Positions 7,848 to 16,224 of a stretch of 64,000 bases of DNA are shown here, in pieces (the stretch's first letter is position 1; each line of letters opens with the position of its first letter). The notes under the pieces are model-generated. The model saw nothing but the letters and a program-made list of their open reading frames with translations. It made no database searches and had not been told where the DNA came from. Origin of the DNA: Haloechinothrix aidingensis. GTDB taxonomy: Bacteria > Actinomycetota > Actinomycetes > Mycobacteriales > Pseudonocardiaceae. The stretch covers positions 682,001-746,000 of the forward strand of contig NZ_JACCKD010000001.1 in assembly GCF_013450155.1 (NCBI RefSeq), given 5' to 3'. The translations under genes and the position numbers were made by a program.

Positions 7848-8099
7848 TCAGTGCCGGAACCGCACGAAGATCCGGCCGTGGTTCTTCGAGTCCTTGTCCA
7901 CGCGGTGGTACATCGCCTTGATGTCCTTGCGGTCGAGGAACCGCAGCACGCGCTTCTTCAGCTGCCCGGTCCCCTTGCCCGGGATGATCTCGACCAGCGG
8001 TGCCTTCTTGGCCACGGCCTCGTTGATGATGTCGTGCAGGGCCTTGTCGATGTCGGTGCCCCGGTTGTAGATGTCGTGCAGATCGAGCTTGAGCTTCAT
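7848..8099 (-). CDS. Small Smr-domain protein
   Basis: 83 aa consisting of one Smr domain (the small MutS2-related domain found in nucleases and RNA-binding proteins). LDLHDIYNRG near the N-terminus and the GKGTG loop in IIPGKGTGQLKKRVLRFL (about 39-56) are the family marks. Stand-alone Smr proteins of this size are known; nicking or RNA cleavage is possible but unproven. It is convergent with the VOC gene, leaving 54 nt between them. Confidence 0.85.
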   Translation of the reverse strand: MKLKLDLHDIYNRGTDIDKALHDIINEAVAKKAPLVEIIPGKGTGQLKKRVLRFLDRKDIKAMYHRVDKDSKNHGRIFVRFRH

Positions 8100-8410
8100 G
8101 TGGCATCCGTGGCTGTAGCTGCGTAGGTCGGATGGTCGGACGCGTGCTGGTCGCCATCATGAGCGTGGCGTCACCGGGCGGTCAATCGGCAGGCGGGCTG
8201 CCTGCCGTGGGCCACGCGCGGATCCCACGTACGGCCCGCCCCGGCGAGTGCGGGTGAGTGGCGATCCAGGTACCCGGTCGAGGCGAGTAGCCCGGCACGC
8301 GAGTAAGCCTTCCGGTGCCGCGAATCACACCCGATCGATGCAAGCAGAGTGCTTGCTATAGCTAGCATCGCAGCATACAGTAGATACTACCGCGAGGAGG
8401 TGGACCAGAT
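8100..8410. other. Divergent promoter region of Smr and XRE genes
   Basis: 311 bp with no gene. It carries the promoters of the Smr gene (minus) and the XRE regulator (plus). The only clear structures are the nested dyads at 8340-8367; the XRE ribosome-binding site GAGGAGG is at about 8394-8400. Confidence 0.6.
8340..8367. promoter_or_regulatory. Nested inverted repeats upstream of the XRE gene
   Basis: GCAAGC-AGAGT-GCTTGC (8340-8356) overlaps TGCTA-TAGC-TAGCA (8354-8367). They lie 44-71 nt before the XRE start codon, a usual place for autoregulation by a helix-turn-helix protein. Binding is inferred, not shown. Confidence 0.45.
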
Positions 8411-8995
8411 ATGGGCATGCAGACCGGTTCCGAAACGGATGCCGACGGTCAGGGTGTGGCCGATGGTCCGCACGGAAAGCCGATCGGCAAAGTCGCCGAT
8501 ATCGGTCGCGATATTGGTTCCTATATCCGGCAGCAGCGCAGCAACGCCAAAATTTCATTGCGTGAGCTCTCCAAGATGGCGGGGGTCTCTAACCCCTACC
8601 TGAGCCAGATCGAAAGGGGAGTGCGGAAACCGAGCGCGGAGATCCTGCAGCAGATCGCCAAGGGACTGCGCATCTCGGCGGAGGCGCTTTACGTGCAGGC
8701 GGGGATCTTGGATGTGCCGGAAGGCGGCGCCGTATCCGACGCGATTCGCGCGGATCAGGAGCTGTCCGAACGGCAGAAACAGGTCCTCCTCGACGTCTAC
8801 GAGTCGTTCCGGCGGGAGAACTCGGCGTCACAGGTTCCATCCGAGATTTCGGAAAACGAAGCGGGATCCGGTCTCTGGGAGTCGCAAGTGGATACTCCGA
8901 ATCCCGGAAGGTCGGAACTGGACGGAAGTCGCACCTCCGGGTCGGCGTACTCCGGGCAGCGCCCGGAGGACACGCCTGGCGATCGTGCTGGTTGA
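8411..8995 (+). CDS. XRE-family transcriptional regulator (Rv0474-like)
   Basis: 194 aa. A helix-turn-helix of the Cro/CI type spans about residues 34-92 (IRQQRSNAKISLRELSKMAG, then VSNPYLSQIERGVRKPS). The remainder is acidic and serine-rich and probably disordered. Start ATG 8411 follows GAGGAGG; ATG 8417 is also possible. Position immediately before the HbhA-like gene and DUF2516 gene repeats the mycobacterial Rv0474-Rv0475-Rv0476 order, so it may control the surface protein downstream as well as itself. Confidence 0.88.
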   Translation: MGMQTGSETDADGQGVADGPHGKPIGKVADIGRDIGSYIRQQRSNAKISLRELSKMAGVSNPYLSQIERGVRKPSAEILQQIAKGLRISAEALYVQAGILDVPEGGAVSDAIRADQELSERQKQVLLDVYESFRRENSASQVPSEISENEAGSGLWESQVDTPNPGRSELDGSRTSGSAYSGQRPEDTPGDRAG

Positions 8996-9211
8996 GCCAG
9001 GAATGTGGGCGAGGTGAGAGGGCGGCCCGCTACCCGAGCGCGGACCCGCGGATGCGCGCCTTTCGGGAGACTGTTCGCGAACCGGTGGATCGCACCGCCG
9101 GGGCGTTGGAGGCCCGAGTCGTAGGCAACGGTGCCGCGGCGACCAGCTCGACATACGAATATGGGCGCCATGCTTTTCAACAGTACATACGATATCGAGG
9201 AGTGAACGAAA

Positions 9212-9949
9212 ATGACTCGTTCGAACGAGGAGAATGCCCGCACCGTGCGGGAGAATGTCCGCACACCGCTGCTCGCGGTACTCGGCGCCGGTAGCGTCGC
9301 CAGCCAGTCCGTCGTGGACGCCGTGCAGAAGGCGCGCGAGCGGGTCACCGAGCGTAGCGAGACTGCCCGCAAGAACTTCGAGGAACTGCCTACCGAGGTC
9401 GAGGAGCTGCGCGAGAAGCTCGACCCGGCCGAGCTGCGCAAGCTGATCGACGACTACACCGAGGCCGCTCGCAAGCTGTACGACAAGCTCGCCGAGTCCG
9501 GTGAGGAGACACTGGACCAGATCATGGCGCAGCCCCAGGTCAAGCGCGCTTTCGAGCAGCTGGAGGAGACGACCCGGCTCGCCCAGGAGCGTGTGGAGGA
9601 CGTGACCGGCGAGGCCCGCGAGCGGGTCGAGGACGCGTTCGGCAAGGTCACCAAGCGCACCCGCTCGGTTGGCGAGAAGGCCGCCAACGCCGTGGAGAGT
9701 GCCAGCGAGACCGGCGCGAAGAAGGTGGAGTCGGCAGGCGAGGAGCTCGCTTCCGAGACCCGCAGCGCCTCGCGCAAGGCGGCGAACAAGACCGCCCCGC
9801 GTACCGCGAACGGCACCCGCAGTGGTGGCAGCGGCAGCGGCGGGGCCGCCAAGTCCTCCGCGAGCAAGTCCAAGTCGACCTCCTCGTCGAGCTCGACCGG
9901 TTCCTCCGCGAACTCGACGAAGAAGTCCACAACCAAGGACGAGAGCTGA
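9212..9949 (+). CDS. HbhA-like heparin-binding hemagglutinin homologue
   Basis: 245 aa, highly charged and almost wholly helical: a short segment with a weak hydrophobic patch (LLAVLGAGSVASQSVVDAV, 20-38) is followed by long heptad-like coiled coil (about 40-150) and a Lys/Ser/Thr/Ala-rich tail (about 190-245). This is the layout of mycobacterial HbhA, though the tail is Ser/Lys-rich rather than made of KKAAPAKK-type repeats, so heparin binding cannot be assumed. The start ATG 9212 has GAGGAG about 10 nt upstream. It follows the XRE regulator and ends in a strong terminator. Confidence 0.85.
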   Translation: MTRSNEENARTVRENVRTPLLAVLGAGSVASQSVVDAVQKARERVTERSETARKNFEELPTEVEELREKLDPAELRKLIDDYTEAARKLYDKLAESGEETLDQIMAQPQVKRAFEQLEETTRLAQERVEDVTGEARERVEDAFGKVTKRTRSVGEKAANAVESASETGAKKVESAGEELASETRSASRKAANKTAPRTANGTRSGGSGSGGAAKSSASKSKSTSSSSSTGSSANSTKKSTTKDES

Positions 9950-9983
9950 GCCCCGGTTAGCTCTCCCGGTTAGCTATCCCCGG

Positions 9984-10023
9984 GCTGCGGGCAGGCCGCG
10001 GAAGCCGGCGGCCTGCCCGCAGC
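9984..10023 (+). terminator. Perfect 16-bp hairpin terminator after the HbhA-like gene
   Basis: GCTGCGGGCAGGCCGC (9984-9999) pairs with its exact complement at 10008-10023 around an 8-nt loop, 35 nt after the stop codon. No T-run is present. Confidence 0.8.
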
Positions 10024-10095
10024 TCAGGCCGGTGACACGCGGCCTGCACGGTGGCCGGGTGTGAAAACACCGCGGGCCCGCCGTACGCTATACGT

Positions 10096-10389
10096 GTGCC
10101 TGGGATCGACACGCTGATCATTTACGCGATCAACCTGGCGGGGATACCGCTGGGTATCTTCGCGTTCGTGCATGCCCTGATGCAGCGAGCCGACGCGTAC
10201 ACCGCCGCGAACCGGATGACCAAGCCTGCCTGGCTCGGCATCACCGGAGCGGCCGGGTTCGTGCTGGTGCTGCCCGTATTCTCGTTCTACGGACCGGGCA
10301 CACTCTTCTGGCTCGCCTCCCTGGTCGCCGTGCTTGTCTACATCGTGGACGTGCGTCCGAGCCTGGCCGAGGTGCAGGGTAAGGGCTGA
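10096..10389 (+). CDS. DUF2516 small membrane protein (Rv0476-like)
   Basis: 97 aa with three hydrophobic helices: LIIYAINLAGIPLGIFAFVHAL, an ITGAAGFVLVLPVF segment, and TLFWLASLVAVLVYIVDV. DUF2516 proteins follow hbhA in mycobacteria; function unknown. I chose GTG at 10096, which gives PGIDTLIIYA right after the start. The gene ends 12 nt before the YbaK-like gene, so the two may be co-transcribed. Confidence 0.82.
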   Translation: MPGIDTLIIYAINLAGIPLGIFAFVHALMQRADAYTAANRMTKPAWLGITGAAGFVLVLPVFSFYGPGTLFWLASLVAVLVYIVDVRPSLAEVQGKG

Positions 10390-10401
10390 GGCCGAGCGTT
10401 G

Positions 10402-10956
10402 ATGACGAGCTGGACCATCGCCGGGAGCCTGACCGTCGAGCACGTCGACGAGCGTCCCGACCTCATCGCGGAGCCGGTCGCCGCCGCGCTGCGGCGGCTG
10501 CGCGGCGGTACGGACATCGGCGTCGTCGGGATCGACCCCGACCTCGCCGACACCGCGGAGTTCTGCGCGGCGTACTCCTCACCCCTTGAAGCCTCGGCGA
10601 ACTGTGTCGTGGTGGCAGGCAAGCGTTCCGGAGAGATCCGGTACGCGGCCGCGCTCGTGCTCGCCACGACACGTGCCGACGTCAACACGGTCATCCGGCG
10701 CAGGCTGGACGTGCGCAAGGCTTCGTTCCTCGGCAGCGAGGAGGCGGTCGAGCTGACCGGGATGGCCTACGGCGGGATCACCCCGATCGGGCTCCCGGAC
10801 GGGTGGCCCGTGCTGCTGGACAGCGCCGTCGCCGGAGCCGCCGAGCTCGTCGTCGGCAGTGGCCTGCGCGACAGCAAGCTCCTTGTCACCGGCGAGTTCC
10901 TGGCCGGGCTTCCGAACGCGGAGGTCATCGAGGGTCTCGGCAAGCCAGTCTCCTGA
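10402..10956 (+). CDS. YbaK/ProX-type aminoacyl-tRNA editing protein
   Basis: 184 aa with the YbaK/EbsC fold. Visible are ANCVVVAGK in the centre, and the family motifs with the conserved lysine and glycines in RRLDVRKASFLGSEEAVELTGMAYGGITPIGLP. These proteins hydrolyse mischarged tRNA (Cys-tRNA-Pro or Ala-tRNA-Pro) in trans. ATG 10402 is 12 nt after the DUF2516 stop. The exact mischarged species is not predictable. Confidence 0.87.
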   Translation: MTSWTIAGSLTVEHVDERPDLIAEPVAAALRRLRGGTDIGVVGIDPDLADTAEFCAAYSSPLEASANCVVVAGKRSGEIRYAAALVLATTRADVNTVIRRRLDVRKASFLGSEEAVELTGMAYGGITPIGLPDGWPVLLDSAVAGAAELVVGSGLRDSKLLVTGEFLAGLPNAEVIEGLGKPVS

Positions 10957-10960
10957 CCGG

Positions 10961-11470
10961 CTACGGGCGGTGCGCGGACAACCGTTCGGCCGTGTACCGC
11001 GCCTCGGCATCCAGCAGCGTGCACACGTGCTCGGCGATCATGCGCTCGAACTTCCCGCCGACCAGGGGTATGCGCACGGTGGCTTCCCCCGTGACGCGCA
11101 GCAGGCTGCCCTCGTCACGTGCTGTGAGCTCGGTCACGGCCGTGACCTCGCCCGGCACGCCGGAAACGGTGGCGCGAGCCGAACCCCGCACGATCCCGCC
11201 CGCGGTGCGCGTGCCCCATTCCTGTTCCCGGTGCACGACGAGATCGCCAGCCAGCACGTCCCGTACCGCGCGCGGGACCTTCTCGGCAGGGACTCCCTGG
11301 CGCATGTGATAGGACACACCGGAGCCGCTCGCGGAGTGGGCGAGCAACTCGGCGTCCTTCCCGCCGATCTCCGTGAGCTGCTCACGCAGGGCGTCCTCCG
11401 AGGTGAGTCTGTCGAGGACCAGCTCGACCGGCCACCCGAAGCTCGCGGAGTGCTCGATGCGCGCGCCCAT
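10961..11470 (-). CDS. DUF2505 SRPBCC-fold protein (Rv0481c-like)
   Basis: 169 aa, start ATG 11470. It has the alternating strands of the START/Bet v1-like fold: SASFGWPVELVLDRLTSEDAL at the start, an internal EVTAVTELTA strand, and a C-terminal long helix (GGKFERMIAEHVCTLLDAEARYTAERL). A ligand-binding or lipid-handling role is typical of the superfamily but not shown. It is divergent from murB, with only 24 bp between start codons, and convergent with the YbaK-like gene. Confidence 0.82.
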   Translation of the reverse strand: MGARIEHSASFGWPVELVLDRLTSEDALREQLTEIGGKDAELLAHSASGSGVSYHMRQGVPAEKVPRAVRDVLAGDLVVHREQEWGTRTAGGIVRGSARATVSGVPGEVTAVTELTARDEGSLLRVTGEATVRIPLVGGKFERMIAEHVCTLLDAEARYTAERLSAHRP

Positions 11471-11494
11471 ACCGGGCACACTACCGTGGCGGTC

Positions 11495-12565
11495 ATGGAC
11501 GGCGTCGCGATCCGGCTCGGCGAGTACACCACGTTGCGGCTCGGTGGTCCCGCTGCCGGCATGGTCACCGCGGACGACGAGGAAAAGCTGATCTCGGCTG
11601 TACGGGAGCGGGACGAGACAGGGGCGCCGGTTCTGGTGCTGGGCGGTGGCTCCAATCTCGTGGTCTCCGATGCGGGCTTTCCCGGCACGGTCGTGCACGT
11701 CGCCACGCGCGGCGACGCGGTCGTCGGCTCGTACCCGGAACGCTCCGAGGTGCATGTCGAGGCAGCTGCGGGGCAGGACTGGGACGAGTTCGTCGCTCGC
11801 ACGGTCGAGGCGGGGTACGGGGGGTTGGAGTGCCTCTCCGGCATCCCCGGCAAGGTCGGGGCCACCCCGATCCAGAACGTGGGGGCCTACGGCTGGGAGG
11901 TCGCGCAGTTCCTGCGGTGGGTCCGGCTCTACGACCGGCGGCGCGGCGAGACGGTGACCCTGCTGCCCGACGACCTGGGGCTCGCGTACCGCACCAGCAA
12001 GCTCAAGGGCACCGACACGTCGGTCGTGCTGAGCGTGTGCTTCGGCCTGCACACCGACGGGCTCAGCCAGCCCGTCCGGTACGGGGAGCTGGCCCGCGCG
12101 CTCGGAGCGCAGCCCGGCGCCCGGGTGCCGGTCGCCGACGTGCGGGCTGCCGTACTGGAGCTGCGCCGTTCCAAGGGAATGGTGCTCGACGCGGAAGACA
12201 GGGACACCTGGAGCGCGGGATCGTTCTTCACCAACCCGATCGTCGCCGAGGCGGAGCTTCCGGCGGTGCTGGAACGGGTCGCCGAGGTTGTGGGCGCGGA
12301 CGTGCCGGTCCCGCAGTTCACCGTGGACACGGGGGTGAAGCTGTCCGCGGCCTGGCTGATCGAGCGGGCCGGGTTCGGCAAGGGTTACCGAGGGCCCGGT
12401 GGGCGGGTGAGCCTGTCCGGCAAGCACACGCTCGCGCTGACCAACCGGGGGACGGCATCGACGGCGGACCTGCTCGCGCTCGCCAGGGAGGTGCGTGACG
12501 GGGTGGCGGCGCGGTTCGGTGTGCTGCTGCATCCCGAACCATTGCTGATCAACTGCTCGCTCTGA
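11495..12565 (+). CDS. murB: UDP-N-acetylenolpyruvoylglucosamine reductase
   Basis: 356-aa cytoplasmic flavoenzyme that reduces UDP-GlcNAc-enolpyruvate to UDP-MurNAc for peptidoglycan. FAD-binding VLGGGSNLVVSD is at 48-59 and the second FAD segment LSGIPGKVGATPIQNVGAYG at 114-133. The YRTSKLK substrate site is near 165-171, the proton-donating serine S243 in SAGSFFTN, and the C-terminal HPEP supplies the catalytic Glu. It is a type I-like single polypeptide of usual length. ATG 11495 is used; GTG 11486 is an alternative. It is divergent from the DUF2505 gene. Confidence 0.96.
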   Translation: MDGVAIRLGEYTTLRLGGPAAGMVTADDEEKLISAVRERDETGAPVLVLGGGSNLVVSDAGFPGTVVHVATRGDAVVGSYPERSEVHVEAAAGQDWDEFVARTVEAGYGGLECLSGIPGKVGATPIQNVGAYGWEVAQFLRWVRLYDRRRGETVTLLPDDLGLAYRTSKLKGTDTSVVLSVCFGLHTDGLSQPVRYGELARALGAQPGARVPVADVRAAVLELRRSKGMVLDAEDRDTWSAGSFFTNPIVAEAELPAVLERVAEVVGADVPVPQFTVDTGVKLSAAWLIERAGFGKGYRGPGGRVSLSGKHTLALTNRGTASTADLLALAREVRDGVAARFGVLLHPEPLLINCSL

Positions 12566-12772
12566 GCCCGCTGCCCGGCACAGCCGCCGCACCCGGCGCG
12601 CGTGCGGCGAGATTATGACGACTGTCACCCCAGTGGGTACCGCACGGCGATCGGGAAGACGCCGGGGTGTTGCGGTGTTGGTCGGTTGGGGAGTTCGTCG
12701 CGGACCGCCGCGGGCGTGCTCCGGTCACGACCCGGCGTCGGACATAACGCGGATGCGAGGAGTCGCAGGTTA

Positions 12773-14167
12773 ATGAGGGCATTGGGCAGTGATCTGCCGG
12801 ACGACGAGCAGGCGGAAGTGGCGTCGCCCGCACGAATCGCTGGACCAACGGAAAATGTGATACCGCACACATACGCGGGGCGGGCCGCGCGGTTGCCCCG
12901 CCGTGTCGCGGTGATGTCGATGCACACCTCCCCCCTGGAGCAGCCGGGGACCGGTGATGCCGGGGGCATGAACGTCTACATCACGCAGACGGCCGAGGCG
13001 ATGGCCCGCAAGGGTGTGAACGTGGAGATCTTCACCAGGGCGACGTCGTCCGACCAGCCGCCGGTGGCCGAGCTGTCGCCGGGGGTGCTCGTCCGGCACG
13101 TGCCTGCGGGCCCCTACGAGGCTCTCGACCGCAGCGAGCTGCCGTCGCAGCTGTGCGCGTTCAGCGCCGGCGTGCTGCGCACCGAGGCGTTTCACCCGCC
13201 CGGCTACTACGACCTGGTGCACTCGCACTACTGGCTGTCCGGCCAGGTCGGGTGGCTCACAGCGGAACGGTGGGGCGTACCGCTGATCCACACGGCGCAT
13301 ACGCTGGCCAAGGTCAAGAACGCCGCGCTGGCAGACGGGGACACGCCGGAACCGCGCACGAGGGTCTTCGGCGAGCAGCAGATCGTCGACGAGGCCGACC
13401 GGCTCGTGGCCAACACCGAGGTGGAGGCGGAGCATCTCGTGGATCTCTACGGCGCCGATCCCGGAATGCTGAGCACGGTCGCGCCCGGCGTGGATCTGGG
13501 CAGCTTCACCCCTGGCCCTGCCGGGACCGCCCGTGCCGAGCTGGGGTTGCCTGCCGACGCGATCGTGCTGGCCTTCGCAGGCCGCATCCAGCCGTTGAAG
13601 GCGCCGGATGTGCTCCTGCACGCTGCCGCCGAGCTGGTCCGCCGCGATCCCCGGTTACGGGAGCGCCTCGTGGTACTCGTCGCGGGCGGGCCGTCGGGCT
13701 CCGGGCTCGAACAACCGGAGTCGCTGCGCGACGTGGCACGCTCGCTCGGTATCGACGACCTGATGCGGTTCCTGCCACCACAACCACGGCCTGACCTGGT
13801 TCGGGTGTTCCGCGCGGCCGATGTGGTCGCCGTGCCGAGCCACAACGAGTCGTTCGGCCTGGTCGCGCTGGAGGCGCAGGCCTGCGGAACCCCCGTCGTC
13901 GCCGCCCGGGTCGGGGGCCTGCCGGTGGCCGTCCGGCACGGGGTGTCGGGGCTGCTCGTACCGACACACCGCACCGGCGACTGGGCGGACGCGCTCGGGT
14001 CGGTGGCGCTCGACCCGGCCCGCCGCGCCGAGATGGCCGACAATGCCGCCGACTACGCGCGCCAGTTCTCCTGGCAGCGCACCACGGACGCACTATTGTC
14101 GGTGTATGCCTCCGCCGTCGGCGAGGCACGTCAGCGGCAAGCGAGGAGAGCGGAGGTTGCCGTATGA
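12773..14167 (+). CDS. mshA: D-inositol-3-phosphate glycosyltransferase
   Basis: 464-aa GT4 enzyme that joins GlcNAc from UDP-GlcNAc to inositol-3-phosphate, the first step of mycothiol synthesis. The hallmark [19 protein letters not shown] is at 51-69, and the GT-B nucleotide-sugar site with the E-x7-E motif is in [16 protein letters not shown]. The N-terminal 40 residues are low-complexity. ATG 12773 follows GAGGAG by about 10 nt; in-frame sequence upstream is unlikely to be coding. Its stop overlaps the next gene's ATG by 4 nt (ATGA), so mshA and the YbjN-like gene form one transcript. Confidence 0.96.
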   Translation: MRALGSDLPDDEQAEVASPARIAGPTENVIPHTYAGRAARLPRRVAVMSMHTSPLEQPGTGDAGGMNVYITQTAEAMARKGVNVEIFTRATSSDQPPVAELSPGVLVRHVPAGPYEALDRSELPSQLCAFSAGVLRTEAFHPPGYYDLVHSHYWLSGQVGWLTAERWGVPLIHTAHTLAKVKNAALADGDTPEPRTRVFGEQQIVDEADRLVANTEVEAEHLVDLYGADPGMLSTVAPGVDLGSFTPGPAGTARAELGLPADAIVLAFAGRIQPLKAPDVLLHAAAELVRRDPRLRERLVVLVAGGPSGSGLEQPESLRDVARSLGIDDLMRFLPPQPRPDLVRVFRAADVVAVPSHNESFGLVALEAQACGTPVVAARVGGLPVAVRHGVSGLLVPTHRTGDWADALGSVALDPARRAEMADNAADYARQFSWQRTTDALLSVYASAVGEARQRQARRAEVAV

Positions 14168-14655
14168 GCCCGGCCGTGGAGGACGTGGTCGTCGCCACAC
14201 TGGACGGGATGGGGCTGTCCTATGCCGCGCACGGTGAGGGGCGTTACTTCGTTACCCTGCCCGGCACCAAGAAGCTCCAGACGAACTGCTGGCTCATCGT
14301 CGGCGACAACGCGTTCACGGTCGAGGCGTTCGTGTGCCGCCGCCCGGACGAGGCCCATGCCGAGGTGTACTCCTACCTGCTGCGCCGCAACACGAAGCTC
14401 TACGGGGTGCACTACGCGATCGATCCGGTCGGCGACATCTACCTGGTCGGCCGGACCGGCCTGGGCTCGGTGACGGAGACGGAGCTGGACAAGCTGCTCG
14501 GCCAGGTGCTGCAGGCCGCTGACGGCGACTTCAACACCTTGCTCGAGCTCGGGTTCGCGAGTTCGATCAGGCGTGAGTGGGAGTGGCGCGTTTCCCGCGG
14601 CGAGTCCCTGGCCAACCTGGAGCCGTTCAAGCACCTCATCGACACCGACGGGTGA
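14164..14655 (+). CDS. YbjN-domain protein (Rv0487-like)
   Basis: 163 aa. The YbjN fold is suggested by [23 protein letters not shown] at the N-terminus and by the alternating strands and helices up to [10 protein letters not shown]. It is translationally coupled to mshA by an ATGA overlap, and the pairing is conserved in mycobacteria, suggesting a chaperone-like or regulatory role in mycothiol metabolism or the following cell-wall functions. No enzymatic residue is evident. Confidence 0.86.
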   Translation: MSPAVEDVVVATLDGMGLSYAAHGEGRYFVTLPGTKKLQTNCWLIVGDNAFTVEAFVCRRPDEAHAEVYSYLLRRNTKLYGVHYAIDPVGDIYLVGRTGLGSVTETELDKLLGQVLQAADGDFNTLLELGFASSIRREWEWRVSRGESLANLEPFKHLIDTDG

Positions 14656-14881
14656 CGCGCCGAGTGGCGGGGCCGCAGCGGTCGTGGTGCAGTAGTGGGC
14701 GAGCGGCGCTGCGGTGTGAACGCAGTGGTGCTGTCACCGGGCCCGTCACGGAGGCGGCGGGATGCGGACACGAATAGTAGGCGCGAGGCGGCTCGAGGGA
14801 GGGGGAGTCGCGAAAACTCGAGCCACCCCGCGCGAGTATCCCGCCGTGATGACCCGGTGACGAGGGGGTGTCATCGGGATC

Positions 14882-14928
14882 TGGCGGGCGCAGCTCGGCA
14901 GGGGAGACGAGCTGCGTCTTTCCCGCCA
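14882..14928. terminator. Interrupted hairpin between the YbjN-like gene and gpmA
   Basis: CGCAGCTCG (14889-14897) pairs with CGAGCTGCG (14908-14916); an outer TGGCGGG (14882-14888) pairs with CCCGCCA (14922-14928) across a 5-nt bulge. It lies 227 nt after the YbjN stop. It may be a terminator or a leader structure. Confidence 0.4.
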
Positions 14929-14967
14929 CGAACCGGGGAGTGCGTGGAGACCGACGTGGCGGGCTGA

Positions 14968-14981
14968 TTGACAACTTGTCA
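14968..14981. promoter_or_regulatory. Palindrome TGACAA-C-TTGTCA on a TTGACA hexamer
   Basis: A 13-bp dyad with a 1-nt centre (14969-14981) overlaps a consensus -35-like TTGACA at 14968-14973. It looks like an operator placed on a promoter. No clear -10 follows at 17 nt, and the start of gpmA is 264 nt downstream, so the controlled transcript is uncertain. Confidence 0.35.
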
Positions 14982-15245
14982 GATGTATGCCGTATCGCAC
15001 AACCCCCTACAGGCCTCCGATCGAGTGTATTCGGTGAAATTTGCCCACGCAGCGCAACTACATTCCGGCGGTCTTCGCGTCTCTAATCAGTGAACGCTCT
15101 GTTCAGGAGTGGCACGCACCGGTGGAGGAACACTCTGGGTAGAGCGACGGCAGGACGACGGCAGGACGTTGTGTCGCCCGGCCACGCGCCGCCGGATGCG
15201 CGACCCGGCGCCCGGTCCGTACGGCGTTCTGGCAAGCTGGAGTGC

Positions 15246-15995
15246 ATGGGCGATGTCGGGACGCTGGTGCTGCTGCGGCACGGGGAGAGCACGTGGAACG
15301 CCGAGAACCTGTTCACCGGGTGGGTGGATGTCCCGCTCTCGGAACGGGGTGAGGGCGAGGCCCGCAGGGGTGGCGAGCTGCTCGCCGAGTCCGGGTTGCT
15401 GCCGGACGTGGTGCACACCTCGCTGCTACGCCGCGCGATCTCCACGGCGAACATCGCTCTCGACGTCGCTGGTCGACACTGGATCGACGTGCGCCGCGAC
15501 TGGCGGCTCAACGAGCGTCATTACGGGGCGCTTCAGGGCAAGGACAAGAAGCAGACCCTCGAGGAGTTCGGCGAGGAGCAGTTCATGCTCTGGCGCCGCT
15601 CGTACGACACGCCGCCGCCGCCGATCGAGAAGGGCAGCGAGTTCAGTCAGGACACCGACCCGCGGTACGCCGGCATCGGCGATGACGCGCCGCTGACCGA
15701 GTGCCTTGCCGACGTGGTCGCCCGCTTGGTTCCGTACTGGGAGTCCGCGATCGTGCCGGACCTGCGCGCCGGTAGGACCGTGCTGGTCGCCGCGCACGGC
15801 AACTCGTTGCGTGCCTTGGTGAAGCATCTGGACGGTATCTCCGAGGCCGACATCGTGGGGTTGAACATCCCCACGGGTATCCCGCTGCGCTACGACCTGG
15901 ACGAGCGGCTCACCCCCGTCACGCCGGGTGGAACCTATCTCGATCCGGATGCCGCGTCCGAGGCGGCCGCCGCGGTCGCCAGCCAGGGGCGCTGA
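15246..15995 (+). CDS. gpmA: 2,3-bisphosphoglycerate-dependent phosphoglycerate mutase
   Basis: 249 aa, the standard dPGM length. It interconverts 3- and 2-phosphoglycerate in glycolysis and gluconeogenesis. [18 protein letters not shown] at residues 9-26 carries the phosphorylated histidine, R/E pairs follow in [10 protein letters not shown] and [13 protein letters not shown], and the second catalytic His is in [18 protein letters not shown] at 15246 matches the family start. It precedes senX3-regX3, as in mycobacteria, with a separate promoter region of 229 bp between. Confidence 0.96.
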   Translation: MGDVGTLVLLRHGESTWNAENLFTGWVDVPLSERGEGEARRGGELLAESGLLPDVVHTSLLRRAISTANIALDVAGRHWIDVRRDWRLNERHYGALQGKDKKQTLEEFGEEQFMLWRRSYDTPPPPIEKGSEFSQDTDPRYAGIGDDAPLTECLADVVARLVPYWESAIVPDLRAGRTVLVAAHGNSLRALVKHLDGISEADIVGLNIPTGIPLRYDLDERLTPVTPGGTYLDPDAASEAAAAVASQGR

Positions 15996-16224
15996 GCGAC
16001 GCTTCGTGTATACGCGGTGATGGACGTGAACTCTTTCGGGTAACGCGTGCACCGCGCGGGAGATCGCCACGGTGCGTGACCCGACATGCGAGTGAGGCGC
16101 CGGCAAGCGGAGCCTGTCGTGCAGGTGAACGGGGAGCGAACAGGTGGCGGGATAGTGTCACGGGCGTCACGGATGTGCGGATAACACTAGGCCGACACGC
16201 TACGTACGTGCTTACCATGCGCCC

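Larger units (their letters stand above)
14656..15245. other. 590-bp intergenic region before gpmA
   Basis: No convincing gene. It contains a hairpin at 14882-14928, a palindrome at 14969-14981 overlapping a TTGACA hexamer (14968-14973), and relatively AT-rich sequence from 14965 to 15090, which is the likely gpmA promoter region. An in-frame extension of gpmA back to 15090 is open but its residues ([15 protein letters not shown]) look non-native. Confidence 0.55.

Noticed and set aside
10961-12628. Very long minus-strand open frame across murB
   Set aside because: Only its last 170 codons are a real gene (DUF2505). The rest is antisense to murB, whose protein is certain; such open antisense frames are normal at this GC content.
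16021-16060. Possible PHO box (GTTCACG/GTTACCC half-sites on the minus strand) before senX3
   Set aside because: Two half-sites resemble GTTCACC, but their spacing is 13 nt rather than 11, and no third unit is convincing.
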